A DNA stretch of 59,450 bases from Acidimicrobiia bacterium (lineage in GTDB: Bacteria > Actinomycetota > Acidimicrobiia > Acidimicrobiales > Aldehydirespiratoraceae): positions 1 to 59,450 of the forward strand of contig JAJEDD010000047.1 of assembly GCA_022821685.1 (NCBI GenBank). Direction: 5' to 3'. The translations under genes and the position numbers were made by a program. The notes below the pieces were generated by a model. It saw only the letters and a list, made by a program, of their open reading frames with translations. It was not told the origin of the DNA and did not search any database. The first letter of the stretch is position 1; each line of letters opens with the position of its first letter. This document shows, piece by piece, positions 25,045 through 34,487 of this stretch.

Positions 25045-25191
25045 GCCGACTCGTGGCAATGGACGACCGGCTCCGCTGTGCTGGATGGATCGACGGCCGC
25101 GCTGACACTGAGCCGACGTGATGGAGCGAAGCGTGAGCCGAGCGCGATGGATCGATGGCCGCGTCACCCAGCCAACCTTGTGTCGGCCGTG

Positions 25192-25812
25192 ATGGACGAC
25201 CGCCTCCGCCGCGCCGCCGAGGCGGCGCGCGGGTTCATGCCCGCCGATGAGGGACTCGCCCTGTACGAGGCCGCCGCCGCGCTCGAGGCGGACGGTCCGC
25301 TGCTGGAAGTGGGCAGCTACTGCGGCAAGTCGGCGGTGTATCTGGGTGCAGCCGCGCAGCAGTCCGGGCGGGTGCTGTTCTGCGTGGACCACCACCGCGG
25401 CTCCGTGGAGAACCAGCCCGGCTGGGAGCATCACGACCCCGAGGTGGTCGATCCCGAGCGTGGCCTGATCGACACCCTGCCGTTCTTCCGTCGCACCGTG
25501 GCCGACGCCGGTCTGGAGAGAACTATCGTGGCCGTGGTGGGCGATTCGCCGACGGTGGCATCGCTGTGGGCCACCCCGCTGGCCATGGTGTTCATCGACG
25601 GCGGGCACGGCGCCGAGCCCGCCCACCGCGACTACGAGGGCTGGTCGCCCCATGTGGTGCCGGGCGGCCTGCTGGCCATCCACGACGTGTTCGAGGATCC
25701 CGCCGACGGCGGACGACCCCCGTTTGAGATCTGGTGCCGGGCCCTGGCCGACGGACGCTTCCGCCAGCAGGCGGCGGTGGGCTCGCTGCGAATATTGCGA
25801 CGGCAGCGATGA
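25192..25812 (+). CDS. class I SAM-dependent methyltransferase
   Basis: This 206-residue protein has the Methyltransf_24-type fold. Motif I is PLLEVGSYCGKSAVYLGAAA (about 34-53). VLFCVDHHRGS supplies the acidic residue for the SAM ribose, and MVFIDGGHGAEPAHRDYEGW is the motif IV/V region. VVPGGLLAIHDVFEDP follows. Substrate unknown; similar proteins act on sugars or small phenolics. ATG 25192 is used. The 147 bases upstream hold imperfect duplicates of the gene start (for example ATGGACGACCGGCTCCG at 25060), so the true start is uncertain. Confidence 0.8.
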   Translation: MDDRLRRAAEAARGFMPADEGLALYEAAAALEADGPLLEVGSYCGKSAVYLGAAAQQSGRVLFCVDHHRGSVENQPGWEHHDPEVVDPERGLIDTLPFFRRTVADAGLERTIVAVVGDSPTVASLWATPLAMVFIDGGHGAEPAHRDYEGWSPHVVPGGLLAIHDVFEDPADGGRPPFEIWCRALADGRFRQQAAVGSLRILRRQR

Positions 25813-25853
25813 GCAGGAAGTCACAGGCGGACAGGGCCTGCGGGCGGAGGCCT

Positions 25854-26006
25854 AGAGGCCGAGCTAATGGGCGGACGAGTCCAGCCCATACGGGTGAGGC
25901 CGTGGGCTGTGACACCGGGGTTTGGGCGGCCAGTGAGCGCAGCGAACAAGAGCGGGAAACACTGCCTCGCGACGCGAGAACCCCGCACCTAGCTGCGCAG
26001 CCCCTT
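25854..26006 (+). mobile_element. variant full copy of the dispersed MITE-like repeat
   Basis: The left terminus AGAGGCCGAG starts at 25854. The core includes GTGAGCGCAGCGAACAAGAG. A divergent middle (around 25905-25925) makes this copy about 153 bp. The right end, CTGCGCAGCCCCT, stops 7 bases before the start codon of the deacetylase at 26013. Confidence 0.75.
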
Positions 26007-26012
26007 GCAGTG

Positions 26013-27683
26013 ATGCGGGGCCGGTGGGGGAGGTTTCTCGTCTATGGGTTCGCAGTGGCTCTTGTGGTTGCGGGGTGCAGCGGCGAGCGCTCGTCAGGCT
26101 CCGGACCCGCCATGTCAGGCGAGCCCGCCGACCCGGCCTCGACTGCCGACCCGACCGCGGCGGACCTGACGGCGTCGCCCGCCACCACATCCACATCGAC
26201 CTCTGTAACCACCACCACCACCACGCAGACGGACACCACCGCGGCTCCAGACGATGGGCAGGCTCCGCCCACCACTGCGGCGCCGACGACGGGGGCAATC
26301 GGCCCCGAGGATCTGCAGCGCCTCGCCTTGGAGATCGACGACGAGGTCGTGCGGCTGGAGGGAGGTCGGGCCACGGTGTCGTACGGAGGCGCCTCGGCGA
26401 CGGTGTTCACGCTCGGGGATCTCGTGGCGCGGGGCGACCTCGACGGCGACGGCGACACCGACCTGGCAGCCCACATCGTGGAACAGTCGCCCGGAACCGG
26501 CGTGTTCCACCTGATCGTGCCCGTGATCAACGACGCGGGCGCGGCCTCGGCGCAGCCGCCGGTGGCGGTGGGCGACCGGGTGATGGTGGACGCCATCACG
26601 ATGCGCGACGGCCTCATCGAGGTGTCGCTGTTCGACCGGGCCGACGAGGAGCCCTTCACGGTTCTCTCCCGGCAAACCACGCTGGAGATCGATCCGCTAC
26701 ATCCGGAGCCTCGGGCGAGGGTGATCGCGACCGCGCCCATCGAGCCCGGCCCACCCCAGCCGGCGGTGAACATCCGCTTCGAGCCGGGCACGGTCAGCGC
26801 CACGCAGTCCGGCACCATCGACTTTCGCCAACGCCAGACCTACACCGTGTACGCGTCGCAGGGGCAGCCGTTCACCGCCAAGCTGCAAGCACCGCTGGGG
26901 GTGTGGCTCGACGTCCGCCTCGACCATCTGGTTGTCACCCCGGCGCGGCGGTCGCAGCTGGTGGACACGGAGTTGCCCGCGACGGGACCGTGGCAGGTGA
27001 CGGTGGTCTCCTACCATGCGGGGTCGGCCGACTACGACCTTGCCGTCGAGGTGCTGCCCTTGGCCGCGCCCCCGCCCACAACCACCACCCAGAGGGTGCG
27101 AGTGCCCCGACCGGTCACGCCCGACGACGACGGCGATGTGCTCTACCTGACCTTCGACGACGGCCCCCATCCCGAATACACCCCGCAGATGCTCGACGTG
27201 CTGGCCCGTCACGACGCCCGGGCGACGTTCTTCGTGGTGGGCTCGCTGGCGCAGGCCTATCCCGAGATCATCGAGCGCATCGCGGCCGAGGGCCACACCA
27301 TCGCCAACCACACCTGGATGCACGAGAACCTGGCCGGGCTGTCGCAGGAGGCCTTCGACGAGACCATCAGCCGTACCCAGGATGTTCTGGGGGATCTCGC
27401 CGCGCCGTGCCTGCGCCCGCCCTACGGTGCCGTCGGCGCGTCCACCGTTGAGTGGGCCGCCACCCACGGACTGGCGCTGATGACCTGGGATGCCAGCCCC
27501 AGCGACTGGCTCGGCCCGTCGGCAGAGGAGATCGCCGACTACATCGTGCAGTGGGCCAGGCCCGGAGTGGTGCTGCTGATGCACGACGGCGGCGGCAACC
27601 GCTCCAGCACGGTGCAGGGCCTCGACATGGCGCTGGAGCGGCTGGCCGACCGGGGGCTGCGCTACGAGCCGGCCTGCCGCTGA
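26013..27683 (+). CDS. lipoprotein polysaccharide deacetylase (NodB domain)
   Basis: This 556-residue protein has a lipoprotein signal (GFAVALVVAGC, Cys at about residue 22) and a Thr/Pro-rich linker (about 40-95). An unassigned middle region carries a calcium-loop-like GDLDGDGDTDLAAH at about 137-150. The C-terminal NodB domain spans about 375-550. Catalytic and metal residues are visible: LYLTFDDGPHP (Asp about 382-383), NHTWMHEN (His 433 and 437), CLRPPYGAVG and MTWDASPSDW. It probably deacetylates cell-wall or capsule glycans outside the cell. The upstream in-frame extension is MITE sequence, so ATG 26013 (or GTG 26010) is the start. Confidence 0.88.
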   Translation: MRGRWGRFLVYGFAVALVVAGCSGERSSGSGPAMSGEPADPASTADPTAADLTASPATTSTSTSVTTTTTTQTDTTAAPDDGQAPPTTAAPTTGAIGPEDLQRLALEIDDEVVRLEGGRATVSYGGASATVFTLGDLVARGDLDGDGDTDLAAHIVEQSPGTGVFHLIVPVINDAGAASAQPPVAVGDRVMVDAITMRDGLIEVSLFDRADEEPFTVLSRQTTLEIDPLHPEPRARVIATAPIEPGPPQPAVNIRFEPGTVSATQSGTIDFRQRQTYTVYASQGQPFTAKLQAPLGVWLDVRLDHLVVTPARRSQLVDTELPATGPWQVTVVSYHAGSADYDLAVEVLPLAAPPPTTTTQRVRVPRPVTPDDDGDVLYLTFDDGPHPEYTPQMLDVLARHDARATFFVVGSLAQAYPEIIERIAAEGHTIANHTWMHENLAGLSQEAFDETISRTQDVLGDLAAPCLRPPYGAVGASTVEWAATHGLALMTWDASPSDWLGPSAEEIADYIVQWARPGVVLLMHDGGGNRSSTVQGLDMALERLADRGLRYEPACR

Positions 27684-27688
27684 CCGGT

Positions 27689-27753
27689 CGGCCCGCTCGG
27701 GCCACGGCCTCACCCGTATGGGCCGGAATCGCTCGCCTAGTCGTTCGGCCTCT
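27689..27753 (-). repeat. truncated copy of the dispersed MITE-like repeat
   Basis: This copy is in minus orientation and has only the left half. GCTCGGGCCACGGCC, TGGGCCGGAATCGCTCGCC and the terminus CGGCCTCT ending at 27753 are present. The terminus lies 10 bases before the -10 box of the riboswitch transcript. Confidence 0.75.
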
Positions 27754-27762
27754 GGTTCCGGC

Positions 27763-27768
27763 TAGGGT
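27763..27768 (+). promoter_or_regulatory. -10 box TAGGGT of the B12 cluster
   Basis: TAGGGT lies just upstream of the predicted riboswitch; transcription would start near 27775, at its 5' edge. Confidence 0.4.
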
Positions 27769-27771
27769 GCC

Positions 27772-27882
27772 GCCCGCCGACAGGCAGCGAAGCCGGTGTG
27801 AACCCGGAACTGTCCCGCAGCGGTGATGCTCGGCGGCTCCGGCCACCGAGACGAGTCCGATCGCCTGGCTGCCGGCATGACG
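27772..27882 (+). promoter_or_regulatory. cobalamin (B12) riboswitch
   Basis: The conserved core GAAGCCGGTGTGAACCCGG, then CTGTCCCGCAGCGGTGA is present. The 3' part GAGTCCGATCGCCTGGCTGC is the usual second conserved block. GGCAG near the 5' end can pair with CTGCC near 27870 to close the structure. This leader sits 83 bases before the start of a BtuF-like gene, so adenosylcobalamin or a related form probably represses the uptake and salvage cluster. Exact edges are approximate. Confidence 0.9.
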
Positions 27883-27964
27883 GACCGACCCTCGAGGCAA
27901 GGGGAGGCTCGTGCGGTGGCACTCCCGCTGCTCGGCCCCGAACTCGAGCAGAAGGGAGAACCAT

Positions 27965-29143
27965 ATGACCACCATCGCATCCCGGCGCATCGCCCTGTGG
28001 GCCAGACTCTGCCTGGCGCTGCTGGTCGCGGCGCTCTTGGCGGCCGCCTGTGGCGACGACGAATCCGTCGAGTCGGTCGAGCCGGCCGCGACCGCAGGCT
28101 CGGCTGTCGAAGCCCCGGCGCCGAACGAGCAGCAGCCTGACGAAGTGGCCGCCACATCCGACGGCGATGTGGCCGACGACACCGGTGAGCCCGAGCCAGA
28201 GCCGGCCGCGGTGGAGGAGTCCGGCGACTCATCGGCGACGCATGAGCCCGCCGCCGATGAGGAGTCTGGTGACGCGTCAGCCCTGGAGCCGGCCGCGGTG
28301 GAGGAGTCCGGCGACTCGGCCCCAGAGCAGGAGCCCGCCGCGGCCGCGGAGAGCGAGGCTGGGCACGGGTTCGAGCGGATTGTGTCGATCTCGCCCACTG
28401 CCACCGAGATGCTGTTCGCTATCGGCGCGGGCGACCGGGTGGTGGCCGTCGACCAGTTCTCGTATTATCCCGCCGAGGCCCCAGTCACCGACCTCGACGG
28501 GTGGAACCCGAACATCGAGGCCATCGCCTCCTACGACCCCGACCTGGTGGTCATGCAGACCAGCAGCGATGTCGGCGCCAGCCTGGAGGCTCTCGGTATC
28601 GAAGTGTGGGCCCACGATGCCCCCTTCGCCTTCGAGGACGTCTACACCCAGCTTGAACAACTCGGGAAGGTCACCGGCCAGGCCGACGAGGCGGCCGAGG
28701 TGGTGGCCGGTATGCGGGCCGAGATCGCCGAGCTGATCGCGGCCGCGCCCGATGCTTCGGGGATCAGCTACTACCACGAGCTCGACAACACCCTCTACAC
28801 CGTCACCAGCAGCACGTTCGTCGGGCAGGTGTACAGCCTGTTCGGTCTGGCCAACGTGGCCGATCCCGCCGACGCCGACGGCAGCGCCTGGGGCTATCCC
28901 CAGCTCAGCGACGAATACCTGGTGGACGCCGACCCGGACGTGATCTTCCTGGCCGACACCCTGTGCTGCGGCCAGAACGCCCAGACGGTGGCGGAGCGTC
29001 CCGGCTGGGACCAGCTCACCGCGGTGCAGGACGGCCGGATCGTGGAACTCAACGACGACATCGTGTCGCGCTGGGGTCCCCGCCTGGTGGACTTCATCGC
29101 GGCCATCTCCGGCGTGCTGGCGTCGATCGGGGCGGCGAGCTAG
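27965..29143 (+). CDS. btuF: BtuF-like cobalamin ABC transporter substrate-binding lipoprotein
   Basis: This 392-residue lipoprotein has a signal ending LLAAACGDD (Cys about 29). An acidic linker at about 33-130 contains three EPAA-EESGD repeats, followed by a periplasmic-binding domain of the FecB/BtuF type. That domain begins ERIVSISPTATEMLFAIGAG and contains VVAVDQFSYYPAEA, NPNIEAIASYDPDLVVMQ and VQDGRIVELNDDIVSRWGPR. The riboswitch directly upstream makes cobalamin the likely ligand. A ribosome site (AAGGGAG) precedes the ATG. The 3' end, including the TAG stop, is duplicated 67 bases downstream. Confidence 0.88.
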   Translation: MTTIASRRIALWARLCLALLVAALLAAACGDDESVESVEPAATAGSAVEAPAPNEQQPDEVAATSDGDVADDTGEPEPEPAAVEESGDSSATHEPAADEESGDASALEPAAVEESGDSAPEQEPAAAAESEAGHGFERIVSISPTATEMLFAIGAGDRVVAVDQFSYYPAEAPVTDLDGWNPNIEAIASYDPDLVVMQTSSDVGASLEALGIEVWAHDAPFAFEDVYTQLEQLGKVTGQADEAAEVVAGMRAEIAELIAAAPDASGISYYHELDNTLYTVTSSTFVGQVYSLFGLANVADPADADGSAWGYPQLSDEYLVDADPDVIFLADTLCCGQNAQTVAERPGWDQLTAVQDGRIVELNDDIVSRWGPRLVDFIAAISGVLASIGAAS

Positions 29144-29214
29144 TGCGAGCCTGCTCGGCCTGTGGCCAATAGGCGTGTTCGTGCTGGTGTCGATCGGGGC
29201 GGCGAGCTAGTGCG
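29113..29214. repeat. 35-bp direct repeat with 32-bp spacer at the btuF stop
   Basis: Bases 29113-29147 (including the btuF TAG) recur at 29180-29214 with one C/T difference, separated by 32 unrelated bases. Period 67. The second copy is not translated in the btuF frame. Confidence 0.92.
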
Positions 29215-29261
29215 CCCGCTCCACCGTTGGCACTCGGACGAACGGCCGTGAGCAGAGCACC

Positions 29262-30334
29262 GTGGGACGCGGCGCTGACTTGAGCGACCCGCAGCCGGCG
29301 GCGACGCTGCGGGCCTCCGGCCTGCGACCGGGTCCGCTGGCCGCTGGACTGGCCGCGGTCGTCGTGGCGGTGACCGCCGGTCTGACCATCGGCCCGGTGG
29401 ACATCGCAGCCCATCGGGTGGCGCTGGAGCTGCTCGATGGTCTGCCGGGAGTGACGGTTGACTCCGGCTTGAGCGACGCCCACTCCGCCATCGTGGAGCA
29501 GATCCGGCTGCCGAGGGTGATTCTTGGCCTGCTGGTGGGGGCCACCCTGTCGGTGAGCGGCGCCGCCTACCAGGGCGCCTTTCGCAACCCGCTGGCCGAC
29601 CCGTACCTGCTCGGGATCGCGGCCGGCGCCGGGCTAGGGGCCACCATCGCCATCACCAGCAACCTCGGCGACGGCGCCGGGATGCTCGACCCGGTGCCGC
29701 TGGCCGCCTTCGCCGGCGCACTGGTGTCGGTGACGGTGTCGTATGCGGCCGGCCATCTGGGGGGCCGCTCGGTGGCATCGCTGATCCTGGCCGGCATCGC
29801 GGTGGCCAGCTTCCTTACCGCCTGCCAGACCTACGTGTTGCAGGCCAACAGCGACGCGTTCCGCCAGATCTTCGCCTGGATCCTGGGCCGCATCGCCACC
29901 TCGGGATGGTCGGAGCCGGCGCTGATGCTGCCCTACTTTGCGGTGACCGCGGCGGTGGTGCTGCGCTACCGCCGAGCGCTCGACGTTCTGGCCGTCGGCG
30001 ACGAGGAGGCCGCCGCCCTCGGACTCGATCCTCGCCGGGTGCGCATGATCGTGGTGCTGGCCGCGTCGTTGGGGGCGGCGGCGGCGGTGTCGGTGAGCGG
30101 GCTGATCGGCTTCGTGGGCATCATCGTGCCCCACGCCGTGCGACTGGCGTTCGGCGCCAGCAACCGGGCCGTGCTGCCGCTGTCGATCCTGTTCGGGGGA
30201 GCGTTCATGGTGCTGGCCGACCTGGCCGCCCGCACCGCGCTGGCCCCGGCCGAGCTGCCCATCGGCGTGGTGACCGCGTTCCTGGGCGCCCCCTTCTTCG
30301 TATTGGTGCTGCGGACCAGCCGCCGGGAGATCTG

Positions 30335-30338
<4 letters not shown>
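29262..30338 (+). CDS. btuC: FecCD-type ABC permease (BtuC-like)
   Basis: This 358-residue permease has about ten membrane helices. RLPRVILGLLVGATLSVSGA (about 88-107) and AYQGAFRNPLADPYLLGIAAG (trimmed) are the FecCD signature. GDEEAAALGLDP (about 247-258) and VSGLIGFVGIIVPHAVRL (about 283-300) are the coupling and conserved loops. It imports cobalamin with the neighbouring binding protein and ATPase. GTG 29262 is listed; a TTG at 29280 is also possible. Its TGA overlaps the GTG of the ATPase gene. Confidence 0.92.
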
Positions 30339-31173
<835 letters not shown>

Positions 31174-31177
<4 letters not shown>

Positions 31178-31746
31178 CTGCCGCCGACTCCCCTCCCACC
31201 GAAGATCCCCGCCCCGGCGGGATGCGCGCCGCCCGAAGCCTGGTGGTGGTCAACACCGGCGACGGCAAGGGCAAGTCCTCGGCTGCGTTCGGCACGGCCA
31301 TGCGGGCCCGGGCCCGGGGCTGGCCGGTAGCGGTGGTGCAGTTCCTGAAGTCGGACGACTGGGTGACCGGCGAGCAGTTGATGGCCGAGCCGCTCGGGGT
31401 TGACTTCTGGTCGCTGGGAGAGGGCTTCACCTGGGACAGCGACGACCTGACCCGCGACGAGGCCGAGGCCCGGGAGGCGTGGCGGCACGGCAAGGCGGTG
31501 GTGGAGGCGGGCGAGCACCGGCTGGTGGTGTTCGACGAGATCACCTACCCGCTGAACTGGGGCTGGATCGACGCCGCGGAGGTGGAGGCCACGTTCCGCA
31601 ACCGTCCCGAGCAGGTGTCGCTGGTGCTGACCGGCCGGGACGCGCCGGCTTGGATGATGGAACTGGCCGACACCGCCACCGAGATGGTCAAGACCAAGCA
31701 CGCCTACGACGCCGGGATCCTGGCCAAGAAGGGCATCGATTACTGA
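31174..31746 (+). CDS. cobO: cob(I)yrinic acid a,c-diamide adenosyltransferase
   Basis: This 190-residue CobA/CobO/BtuR-type enzyme attaches the adenosyl group to cobalt. The P-loop is VVNTGDGKGKSSAAFGTAMR (about 25-44). FDEITYPLNWGWID (about 119-132), VSLVLTGRDAPAWMMELADT and the closing EMVKTKHAYDAGILAKKGID are typical. It overlaps btuD by 4 bases, tying adenosylation directly to uptake, as expected for salvage. Confidence 0.94.
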
Positions 31747-31786
31747 TGCGGCCGGCCGCCCGAGTCGTCGGTGCGGGCGTGGACCG

Positions 31787-32344
31787 TTGACCCTGACAGT
31801 GCTCACCGGCGGGGCCCGGTCGGGCAAGTCGGCCGCGGCGGTCGCGGCCGCCGGGGCGTCGGGCGCGCCTGTGACGTTCATCGCCACCGCTGAGCCGCGC
31901 GACGCAGAGATGGCCTCGCGCATCGCCCGGCACCGATCCTGCAGGCCGGACCACTGGACCACCGTGGAGGCGCCCCACGATCTCGCGGGCGCCCTGGAGG
32001 CGGCCGACCCGGCCGACACGATCATTGTCGACTGCCTGGCCATCTGGACCACCAACCGGATGCTGACCGAGCCTCGTCCACCCGACGCCGACATCGTGGA
32101 AGAGGCGGTCCGGCTGGCGCTCCTGCTGGCCGAGCGTCCCGGCCAGGGGTTGGTCGTAACCAACGAGGTCGGCTCGGGTGTGGTGCCGGCCACGCCGCTG
32201 GGACGGGACTTCCGGGACCTGCTCGGCTCCGTCAACCAGGCGTTGGTGCGCGCTGCGGACGCCGCCTACCTGGTGGTAGCCGGCCGGTTGCTACCGCTGG
32301 TCGATCCGGCCGCCGGACTGCGAGGCCGAAGGCCGGGCGAGTGA
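31787..32344 (+). CDS. cobU: adenosylcobinamide kinase / guanylyltransferase CobU
   Basis: This 185-residue bifunctional enzyme phosphorylates adenosylcobinamide and adds GMP. The P-loop is LTGGARSGKSAAAV (about 6-19). IARHRSCRPDHWTTVEAP carries the expected guanylylation His. IIVDCLAIWTTNRM, VVTNEVGSGVVPATPLGRDF and FRDLLGSVNQALVRAADAAY are strongly conserved. The TTG at 31787 is used because the P-loop needs it close by. A short frame (TGATG) opens at the cobO stop, suggesting a once-overlapping junction. Confidence 0.93.
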   Translation: MTLTVLTGGARSGKSAAAVAAAGASGAPVTFIATAEPRDAEMASRIARHRSCRPDHWTTVEAPHDLAGALEAADPADTIIVDCLAIWTTNRMLTEPRPPDADIVEEAVRLALLLAERPGQGLVVTNEVGSGVVPATPLGRDFRDLLGSVNQALVRAADAAYLVVAGRLLPLVDPAAGLRGRRPGE

Positions 32345-32452
32345 GGACGCCGGTCCCGGTCCAACGAATTGGCAGCGTTGTGCTCGCTATGCGTGCATTC
32401 TGCTGCCAGTTCGCGCCTGAAGGCCTTGTGCTTGGCCGAATTGGCAGCGCTC

Positions 32453-32589
32453 AGAGGCCGAGCGAATAGGTGAGCGATTCCGGCCCATACGGGCGAGGCC
32501 GTGGCCCGAGCGGCCCGTGAGCGCAGCGAACAAGAGCGGGAATGACCCCGCTGCGACGCGACTGGCTCTCACCCATTTGCGCGCCCTCT
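32453..32589 (+). mobile_element. full-length copy of the dispersed MITE-like repeat (type copy)
   Basis: This 137-bp copy has its left terminus AGAGGCCGAGCGAAT at 32453-32467. Its right terminus ATTTGCGCGCCCTCT at 32575-32589 matches the left one in inverted orientation at 12 of 15 bases. The core holds GGGCGAGGCCGTGGCCCGAG, CGGCCCGTGAGCGCAGCG and AACAAGAGCGGGAATG. It is flanked by GAATTGGCAGCG on the left and CGCTGCCAGTTC on the right, an inverted pair outside the termini. It separates cobU from cobT. Confidence 0.88.
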
Positions 32590-32639
32590 CAGGCCCGAAT
32601 CCGGCACTCACCGCTGCCAGTTCGGGCGCGGACACGTCT

Positions 32640-33641
32640 GTGACGGCGAAATCCGGCGTTCTTGCCGGGCTGCTCGCGGACCTTCCCGGCCCGGACCGCT
32701 CGGCGCGGGACCAGGTGGCGGCCCGGGCAGCCACCGTGCTTCGTCCGGCCGGCGCCTTCGCCCGTCTCGACGCGGTCGCCGCTTGGCTGTCCGGATGGCA
32801 GGGCACTGCGGCGCCGCGGGTGGAGCGACCCCATGTGGTGGTGTTCGCGGCCGACCACGGCGTGGCCACCGATGGGGTGAGCGCCTACCCCGCGGAGGTG
32901 ACCGCGGCCATGGCCGACGCCATCCGCAGCGGCGTGGCCACGATCGCCGTGCTCGCTCGCCAGGCCAGCGCGACCCTGGAACTCGTCGACGTGGGGGTGG
33001 GTAACCCCACCGGCAACGTCCGCGTCACCGACGCCACGAGCCGCGACGAGTTCGATGCGGCCGTGACTGCCGGCGCGGCTGCGGTCGAGGGGGCCGACGC
33101 CGACCTGCTGGTGGTGGGCGAGATCGGGATCGGCAACACCACTACGGCCGCCGCGGTGGCGGCTGCCGTACTGGGCGGGGAGGCCGCCGACTGGGTCGGT
33201 CCCGGAACCGGCGTGGTCGGCGCGGCGCTGACCCGCAAGTGCGACGTGGTCCAGGCTGCGCTTGACCGGGTGGGGACGGTCTCGCCGCTGGAGGCTCTGA
33301 GGTGCCTGGGGGGCCGGGAGTTGGCCGCCATGGCCGGTGCCGTCGCCGCGGCCCGTCACCGGCGGCTGCCGGTTGTGCTCGACGGGTTCATCGCCACCGC
33401 CGCGGTCTCTCCGCTGGCGGTGGCCCGACCCGGCAGCCTCGACCACTGCCTCGCCGGGCACTGCTCGGCTGAGCCCGGCCACCAGCGGGCGCTGGAGACG
33501 TTGGGGCTCGACCCGCTGATGCGGCTCGACCTGCGACTGGGGGAGGGATCGGGAGCGCTGGTGGCGGTGCCCATCATCCAGATGGCCGCAGCAGCGGTGG
33601 TGGAAGTGGCCACCTTTGAGGAATGGGGCCTCCAGCAGTGA
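32640..33641 (+). CDS. cobT: nicotinate-nucleotide--dimethylbenzimidazole phosphoribosyltransferase CobT
   Basis: This 333-residue CobT makes alpha-ribazole phosphate, the lower-ligand nucleotide of B12. VVVFAADHGVATDGVSAYPAE (trimmed), VGEIGIGNTTTAAAV, DWVGPGTGVVG and the C-terminal LDLRLGEGSGALVAVPIIQM with the catalytic Glu are all present. An in-frame GTG at 32517 would add 41 residues, but those come from the MITE-like repeat; GTG 32640 gives the normal length. Its TGA overlaps the GTG of cobS. Confidence 0.92.
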   Translation: MTAKSGVLAGLLADLPGPDRSARDQVAARAATVLRPAGAFARLDAVAAWLSGWQGTAAPRVERPHVVVFAADHGVATDGVSAYPAEVTAAMADAIRSGVATIAVLARQASATLELVDVGVGNPTGNVRVTDATSRDEFDAAVTAGAAAVEGADADLLVVGEIGIGNTTTAAAVAAAVLGGEAADWVGPGTGVVGAALTRKCDVVQAALDRVGTVSPLEALRCLGGRELAAMAGAVAAARHRRLPVVLDGFIATAAVSPLAVARPGSLDHCLAGHCSAEPGHQRALETLGLDPLMRLDLRLGEGSGALVAVPIIQMAAAAVVEVATFEEWGLQQ

Positions 33642-34384
33642 GCCTGCGACTGGCCTGGGCCTTCCTCACCCGCCTGCCCGGCGGTGCCCATCCCGCGACC
33701 GACCGGGACTTGGGCCGCAGCGTCCCATGGTTCCCGGTCGTGGGTGTGGTGGTCGGAGCCCTGTCAGGCGCTGTCTACTGGGCCCTCCACGGTCCCTTGG
33801 GCGCTCCGCTCGCGGCCGTGCTGGCCGTGGCGGTCGGCGCGGTCGCCACCGGCTGCTTCCACGAGGACGGCCTGGCCGACACCGCCGACGCCCTCGGCGG
33901 GGCAAGCCGGGAGCGACGCCTAGCGATCATGAAGGACTCCCGTGTAGGTGCCTTCGGGGTGCTGGCGCTGGTGCTGTCGACGCTGGTGCGGGTGTTCGCC
34001 GTGTCGTCGCTGGCAGCCACCGATGGGCTGATCGCGCTGGTGGTGGCCCACATGCTGGGCCGCACGATGGCGGTGGCGGTGATGGGCGCGGCCCCCGCAG
34101 CCGCCGGCACCGGCCTGGGCCACAGCTACACGGCCCACCGGCCACGGGCCTGGACCGTTGCCGCAATCGTCGTCACCTCGGCGGCTGCGGCCAGCCTTGG
34201 GCCGCCGGGCGCGGTGTCGCTCGCTACGGCCGCGTCGGGAGCAGTGCTGGTAGGCCTTGTCGCGTGGCGGGCGTTCGGAGGCGTCACCGGCGACGTCCTC
34301 GGAGCCACCGAGCAGGTCGCCGAGATGGCTGTCCTGGTGTCAGCCGCCGCCCTGGTGAGCACTCACGGCTGGTCCTGGGCCTGA
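33638..34384 (+). CDS. cobS: adenosylcobinamide-GDP ribazoletransferase CobS
   Basis: This 248-residue membrane enzyme joins adenosylcobinamide-GDP and alpha-ribazole to form adenosylcobalamin. [14 protein letters not shown] at the N-terminus, [19 protein letters not shown] (about 73-91, Asp-rich active site) and [18 protein letters not shown] motif ([20 protein letters not shown]) are characteristic. At least six hydrophobic helices follow. GTG 33638 overlaps the cobT stop. It closes the B12 salvage cluster; corrin-ring synthesis genes are absent here. Confidence 0.92.
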   Translation: MSLRLAWAFLTRLPGGAHPATDRDLGRSVPWFPVVGVVVGALSGAVYWALHGPLGAPLAAVLAVAVGAVATGCFHEDGLADTADALGGASRERRLAIMKDSRVGAFGVLALVLSTLVRVFAVSSLAATDGLIALVVAHMLGRTMAVAVMGAAPAAAGTGLGHSYTAHRPRAWTVAAIVVTSAAAASLGPPGAVSLATAASGAVLVGLVAWRAFGGVTGDVLGATEQVAEMAVLVSAAALVSTHGWSWA

Positions 34385-34487
34385 CCCGACCGCGGGTGAT
34401 GCTCAGCAGCGGGAACAGGGATCAACTGTCTCTTGCCTTGCGCCCGTTAGCCTCGCGGCGACAGGCTCGAACACGCAGGAGGCAGCT

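Noticed and set aside
25041..25200. A fifth clean duplication between gtrA-like and methyltransferase genes
   Set aside because: Similar pieces recur (periods about 62-71), but with indels and mismatches, so boundaries cannot be defined.
24475..25824. Long open minus-strand frame upstream of the GNAT gene
   Set aside because: It runs antisense to gtrA-like and methyltransferase genes, which have clear family motifs; the frame is Arg/His/Gly-rich and matches nothing. Only the last 148 codons are the real GNAT gene.
28199..28317. A fifth CRISPR-sized duplication in the btuF linker
   Set aside because: The exact repeat is 32 bp with a 55-bp gap, and a third degraded copy lies between, so it is an ordinary protein-level repeat expansion.
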